Assembly: GCA_016875515.1 (NCBI GenBank)
Contig: VGRA01000059.1
Coordinates: forward strand, 1-9,666
DNA from: Deltaproteobacteria bacterium
GTDB lineage: Bacteria; Myxococcota; Myxococcia; Myxococcales; Myxococcaceae
Length of the DNA: 9,666 bases
Direction of reading: 5' to 3'
The translations under genes and the position numbers were made by a program. How positions within the stretch are numbered: position 1 is the first letter of the stretch; every line of letters starts with the position of its first letter. Shown piece after piece: positions 6,521 through 9,666 of the stretch. The notes below the pieces were generated by a model that saw nothing but the letters and a program-made list of their open reading frames with translations, searched no databases and had not been told where the DNA came from.

Positions 6521-7372
6521 TCACGCACGCGCGGCGCGCCGGGCCGCGTCCAGTGTGTTGCGGAGCAGCAGCGCAATGGTCATGGGCCCCACCCCTCCGG
6601 GCACCGGGGTGATCCAGGAAGCCCGCTGCGCCGCGGCCTCGTACTCCACGTCCCCGCGCAGGGTGCCGTCCGGCAGGCGGTTCATCCCCACGTCGATCAC
6701 CACGGCGCCGGGCTTGATCCACTCCCCTTTCACCAGCCCCGGTACGCCCACGGCGGCCACCAGGATGTCCGCGCGCGGAATCTCCGCGGCGAGATCACTC
6801 TTGCGGTGGCACACGGTCACCGTGGCGTCCGCATGCAGGAGCATGAGCGCCATGGGCTTCCCCACGATGTTGCTGCGCCCCACCACCACCGCGTGGGCGC
6901 CGGCCACCTTCACGCCCGTGTGCTCAAGCACCACCATCACCCCAGCCGGGGTGCAGGCACGCGCGGTGGGCCGGCCCAGCAGGAGGTTGCCCGCGTTGAG
7001 CGGGTGGAAGCCGTCCACGTCCTTCTCCGGCCGGACGGCGCGGATGAGCGCGTCCCCGTCCAACTGTGGTGGCAGGGGCAGCTGGACGAGGATGCCGTGG
7101 ACCTCCGGGGCGGCGTTCAGCTGGGTGATCCGGTCAAGGACCTCCGCCTGGTTGGCCGTTGCGGGGAAGTGGTGCTCCCACGCATTGAAGCCTGCCTCGG
7201 CCGCGGCCTTCCGCTTGCCGCCCACGTAGATCTTCGACGCGGGGTCCTCCCCCACCCGCACCACGGCGAGCCCGGGGATGACCCCGCTGGCAGCTCGCAG
7301 CGCGACCGCGCCTGCCTTGACCTCCGCCCGGACCCCGGAAGCCAGGACTTTTCCGTCAATCACGCGTGCCAT
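6521..7372 (-). CDS. folD: Bifunctional methylene-THF dehydrogenase / methenyl-THF cyclohydrolase
   Basis: FolD oxidises 5,10-methylene-THF with NADP+ to methenyl-THF and hydrolyses it to 10-formyl-THF, feeding purine synthesis and Met-tRNA formylation. The product is 283 residues (E. coli 288). Visible motifs are [16 protein letters not shown] (46-61) with Tyr49 and the catalytic Lys53, GILVQLPLP (93-101) with Gln97, and [15 protein letters not shown] (116-130) with Asp120. The dinucleotide site [14 protein letters not shown] (162-175) and the C-terminal [15 protein letters not shown] (256-270) follow. The family's TPxG loop is TPAG (141-144). ATG 7372 gives the standard N-terminus. A TAGGGT hexamer is 9 nt upstream and no Shine-Dalgarno is seen, so it may be leaderless. 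It is transcribed against its neighbours: its stop is 6 bp from that of the toxin remnant, and its start is divergent from the DjlA-like gene. It shares its substrate with MetF and the product of GcvT. Confidence 0.97.
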   Translation of the reverse strand: MARVIDGKVLASGVRAEVKAGAVALRAASGVIPGLAVVRVGEDPASKIYVGGKRKAAAEAGFNAWEHHFPATANQAEVLDRITQLNAAPEVHGILVQLPLPPQLDGDALIRAVRPEKDVDGFHPLNAGNLLLGRPTARACTPAGVMVVLEHTGVKVAGAHAVVVGRSNIVGKPMALMLLHADATVTVCHRKSDLAAEIPRADILVAAVGVPGLVKGEWIKPGAVVIDVGMNRLPDGTLRGDVEYEAAAQRASWITPVPGGVGPMTIALLLRNTLDAARRAARA

Positions 7373-7381
7373 GGGTGGTGG

Positions 7382-7387
7382 ACCCTA
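7382..7387 (-). promoter_or_regulatory. Candidate folD -10 hexamer (TAGGGT)
   Basis: On the minus strand TAGGGT (4 of 6 matches to TATAAT are not reached; only T1, A2 and T6 fit) ends 9 nt before the folD ATG. It is listed because the spacing repeats that of gcvP, metF and the antitoxin gene, and because no Shine-Dalgarno lies between it and the ATG. No convincing -35 is visible at 16-18 bp. Confidence 0.25.
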
Positions 7388-7418
7388 TGCGAAAGTCACG
7401 GGCGGAGCGGCGCTCAAA

Positions 7419-8207
7419 GTGTACCGGACCGTCATAGGGGCAATGATCGGCAGCTGCGTGGGGCTCTACTTCCGTTCGCCGTGGACGGTGGTGCTGCTCG
7501 GAGCGGCGCTTGCCCACATCGGGAACCGGCTGGACGTGCTGGCCGAGCCCATTGACGTGGACGCCCCGGACTACGGCCGGCCCCGGCGTGCTCCCGCAGC
7601 CGAGCGTGAGGCGGAACCCGCCCGGCGCGCGCTGGAGTCCCACGTGGCCGCCTTGTTCGCGGCGCTCACGCATGCGGGCGGCGAGCTGCTGCCCCGCCAG
7701 GTGCGGCTGTTCCGCCACTTCTTCTCGCACGACCTGGGCTACTCGGAGTCAGACCTGGAGTTCGTGCGGCGAGCGCTCAAGGAGGCTCTCGCCGCGCCCC
7801 TCCCGCTGGACGAGGCGGCCGCCCACTGCGTGGAGGCGCTGGGAGAGACCGAACGGCTGCTCTTGTTCGACAGCCTGGTGGACGTGGCGCTCTCGGATGG
7901 GCAGCTGTCCGCGGTGGAGCGGTCCGTGCTGGAGCGGCTCGCGCCGCTGCTGCAGCTGGACCCGCGGGACGTGGCCAACGTGTTCCTCGTCAACGAGGGT
8001 GATCCGCTGGAGAAGGCCTACCGCCTGCTCGGCGTGGCGCCCGGCACCCCCACCCCGGAGGTGAAGCGCGCGTGGCGCCGGATGGCGGCGCTGCACCACC
8101 CGGACAAGGTGGCCCACCTGGGAGCCGCTGCGGTGGCGGCGGCCGAGGCCCGCTTCCGCGAGCTGCAGGCGGCCTGGGACGAGGTCCTGCGAGCCCGGGC
8201 GGGGTAA
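7419..8207 (+). CDS. DjlA-like membrane-anchored TerB/J-domain co-chaperone
   Basis: The product is 262 residues from GTG 7419 (E. coli DjlA 271) and has the same three-part plan. Residues about 5-36 (TVIGAMIGSCVGLYF, then WTVVLLGAALAHIG) are a Gly-rich hydrophobic anchor. A charged linker spans about 40-70. Residues about 72-190 form a helical TerB-like domain with LFRHFFSHDLGYSESDLEFV and LFDSLVDVALSDGQLSAVERSVL. The C-terminal J domain (199-262) begins YRLLGVAPGTPTPEVKRAWRRM and carries HPD at 227-229 in LHHPDKVAHLG, followed by the FRELQAAWDEVL helix. J proteins of this type recruit DnaK and stimulate its ATPase at the inner membrane. The start is uncertain. GTG 7419 has GGAG 11 nt upstream (7404-7407) and puts the anchor at the N-terminus, as in DjlA. 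ATG 7371 would add 16 residues and would share bases with the folD start codon on the other strand. ATG 7443 would cut into the anchor. It is followed by the deaminase gene after 44 bp. Confidence 0.85.
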   Translation: MYRTVIGAMIGSCVGLYFRSPWTVVLLGAALAHIGNRLDVLAEPIDVDAPDYGRPRRAPAAEREAEPARRALESHVAALFAALTHAGGELLPRQVRLFRHFFSHDLGYSESDLEFVRRALKEALAAPLPLDEAAAHCVEALGETERLLLFDSLVDVALSDGQLSAVERSVLERLAPLLQLDPRDVANVFLVNEGDPLEKAYRLLGVAPGTPTPEVKRAWRRMAALHHPDKVAHLGAAAVAAAEARFRELQAAWDEVLRARAG

Positions 8208-8251
8208 CCGGCACCGTTGTCCGGGGCGGGGCGGCGTGCTTGGCTCTCGGG

Positions 8252-9250
8252 ATGGTTCGCGAGCTCGTCGATCTCCACATCCATGTCGGCGGCGCGGTGG
8301 CGCCCCACATCCTCTGGGCCATTGCACACCAACAAGGCTTCAAGCTCCCCACCAAGAACTACTTCGACTTCGTGGAGCTGATAACCGCTCGGCCGGACAA
8401 GGTGTCCGGCCTGGACGACTACCTGAAGATCATGCACACGTGGACGGAGAAGATTCAGTCCTCTCCGCTCGCCATCGAACGGTCCGTGTACGAGGTGATC
8501 GGCAAGGAGTACCGCGGCAGCCGCGTGACGCAGATGGAGCTGCGCTTCAACCCCATGAAGCGCAACCTCAACAGCGAGCTGGACCTGGACCACATCATCC
8601 AGGCGGCCCTCCGGGGCATGGACCGGGCGGTGCTGGAGTACGGGGTGAAGGTGGGGATCATCTTCTGCATGGCCCGCGAGTTCGATGAGAAGCTGAACGC
8701 CATCATCCTCGACAAGGCCATCCGCTACCGGCACCGGGGGGTGATCGGCATTGACCTGGCCGGGACGGAGAAGAACGCGCTGGAGCTGAGCGAGCCGCTG
8801 GTGAAGCAGTACGAGGATCTCTACGCCCACGCGCGGGACAACGGGCTGAAGACCACCGTCCACACCGGCGAGACCGCGGGCACGGGCGTGGAGGGGATCA
8901 TGGCGGTGGTGGGGCGGCTGAAGCCACACCGGATTGGCCACGGCATCCGGGCGTGGCGCGATCCCGCCGCCATGAAGGTCCTGCGCGAGCGGGACATCGT
9001 CCTGGAGGTGTGTCCCACCTCCAACCTGCACACCCACGCGGTGGAGGGCATCGACGAAATGCGGGAGATCCTCCGCACGTTCTGGGAGCACCGGGTGAAG
9101 TTCACGATCAACACGGACGGCCCGTACCTGCTGGACACGGACATGCGCCGAGAGATCGAGCTGGTGGAGGACAACGGCATCCTCACCAGCCACCAGGTGG
9201 ACCAGACGCTCGCCTGGGCGCGCACCTACTCGTTCATCCCGCGCGGCTGA
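8252..9250 (+). CDS. add: Adenosine-deaminase-family hydrolase
   Basis: This is a metal-dependent amidohydrolase of the adenosine/AMP deaminase family, 332 residues (E. coli Add 333). Normally it converts adenosine and deoxyadenosine to inosine forms in purine salvage. Visible are the zinc His pair DLHIHVGG (H9, H11), GIDLAGTE (166-173), HTGE (204-207) with the zinc His204 and proton-shuttling Glu207, RIGHGIR (227-233) with His230, [11 protein letters not shown] (254-264) and [13 protein letters not shown] (285-297), where Asp289 is the fourth zinc ligand. The usual motif is T-D-D-P; here the second Asp is Gly290. In mouse ADA that residue (Asp296) contacts purine N7, so substrate choice may differ. 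HTGE in place of HAGE is a milder change. All metal and catalytic residues remain, so it should be active. ATG 8252 starts just before the first metal motif; the frame is open further up only within the upstream gene. No clear Shine-Dalgarno is seen. Its stop overlaps pyrD (TGATG). Confidence 0.88.
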   Translation: MVRELVDLHIHVGGAVAPHILWAIAHQQGFKLPTKNYFDFVELITARPDKVSGLDDYLKIMHTWTEKIQSSPLAIERSVYEVIGKEYRGSRVTQMELRFNPMKRNLNSELDLDHIIQAALRGMDRAVLEYGVKVGIIFCMAREFDEKLNAIILDKAIRYRHRGVIGIDLAGTEKNALELSEPLVKQYEDLYAHARDNGLKTTVHTGETAGTGVEGIMAVVGRLKPHRIGHGIRAWRDPAAMKVLRERDIVLEVCPTSNLHTHAVEGIDEMREILRTFWEHRVKFTINTDGPYLLDTDMRREIELVEDNGILTSHQVDQTLAWARTYSFIPRG

Positions 9251-9666
9251 TGTACCGGCTGCTGCGCGCCTGGCTCTTCCTGCTCCCCGCGGAGTGGGCG
9301 CACCATTTGGGGATGATGGGGCTGGAGGTGCTGGGCGAGGCCCACGCCCTTTCCCGCTGGCTGCGGCGGCGGGCGACGCGGGCGGCCGCGGAGGTGGACC
9401 TCTCCACCAGCGTGGCCGGGCTGCGCTTCCCCAACTGCGTGGGGCTGGCAGCAGGCCTGGACAAGGACGCCTCGGCCGCAGAAGGACTCTATGCGCTGGG
9501 TTTTGGCGCGCTGGAGGTTGGCACGGTGACGCCGCTGCCGCAGCCGGGCAACCCCGCCCCGCGGCTGTTCCGCCTCTCCTCGCACGGCGCACTCATCAAC
9601 CGGATGGGGTTCAACAACCGGGGCGCGGCGGAGATGGCGGCTCGGCTGCGGGAGCTGTCCTGGCGG
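9250..9666 (+). CDS. pyrD: Dihydroorotate dehydrogenase, class 2 (3' end outside window)
   Basis: PyrD oxidises dihydroorotate to orotate with FMN, passing electrons to quinone at the inner membrane; it is the fourth step of pyrimidine synthesis. The 139 codons present cover the N-terminal part. The membrane-associating helical region [21 protein letters not shown] and the helix after it (residues 1-40) mark the class 2, quinone-linked form. The barrel then begins with [20 protein letters not shown], the FMN-binding strand, followed by [26 protein letters not shown] and [13 protein letters not shown], all highly typical of PyrD. The frame stays open to the right edge. ATG 9250 shares its A with the last base of the deaminase stop (TGATG) and has no Shine-Dalgarno of its own. 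Translation is therefore probably coupled to that of the deaminase gene. Confidence 0.95.
   Translation, partial: MYRLLRAWLFLLPAEWAHHLGMMGLEVLGEAHALSRWLRRRATRAAAEVDLSTSVAGLRFPNCVGLAAGLDKDASAAEGLYALGFGALEVGTVTPLPQPGNPAPRLFRLSSHGALINRMGFNNRGAAEMAARLRELSWR

Noticed and set aside
6511..6525. A terminator hairpin between the toxin remnant and folD
   Set aside because: Only a 4-bp CGTG/CACG stem with a 3-nt loop and no T run.
8217..8245. A promoter for the deaminase gene (TTGTCC, 17 bp, TTGGCT)
   Set aside because: The spacing fits, but the -10 hexamer matches consensus at only two positions. Co-transcription with the gene 44 bp upstream is just as likely.
8018..9592. A 524-codon minus-strand frame opposite the deaminase and pyrD
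   Set aside because: The plus strand carries motif-complete deaminase and PyrD sequence; the antisense product has no domain.

Overview
The window is very GC-rich, densely coded DNA with strong G/C third-position bias. The TonB C-terminal-domain protein at the left edge, the DjlA-like co-chaperone and the VapBC-type pair resemble those of delta-proteobacterial myxobacteria (Myxococcota), so a Myxococcus/Archangium-type chromosome is the best guess. That placement is an inference from protein style; no marker gene is present.

Layout, left to right. (1) Positions 1-551 (+) hold the 3' end of a TonB-family protein, facing the next block. (2) Positions 576-5044 (-) hold the glycine cleavage genes in transcription order gcvT, gcvH, gcvP. 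gcvT and gcvH are tightly linked. gcvP is set apart by a strong hairpin and appears to have its own promoter. (3) Position 5145 onward (+) is metF, divergent from gcvT across 100 bp. (4) Positions 6016-6514 (+) are a small toxin-antitoxin locus: a complete ribbon-helix-helix VapB-type antitoxin behind a near-consensus promoter full of GATGC half-sites, then a PIN (VapC-type) reading frame that keeps only the C-terminal half. (5) Positions 6521-7372 (-) are folD. (6) Positions 7419-9666 (+) are a DjlA-like TerB/J-domain protein, an adenosine-deaminase-family gene, and the start of pyrD, which overlaps it.

Most of the window is one-carbon and nucleotide metabolism. The glycine cleavage system loads C1 units onto tetrahydrofolate as 5,10-methylene-THF. 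MetF reduces this to 5-methyl-THF for methionine, and FolD oxidises it to 10-formyl-THF for purines and formyl-Met-tRNA. The deaminase and PyrD act in purine salvage and pyrimidine synthesis. The L protein (lpd) is not in the window.

The points most worth a second look are the half-toxin with an intact antitoxin and a conspicuous operator, a set of start codons placed 7-11 nt after a -10-like hexamer with no Shine-Dalgarno (candidate leaderless mRNAs), the split gcvTH / gcvP arrangement without room for a glycine riboswitch, and an Asp-to-Gly change in the catalytic Asp-Asp pair of the deaminase. I see no stretch above 300 bases without a gene, and no tRNA, rRNA, CRISPR array or insertion sequence. 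I found no clearly undescribed multi-gene system.
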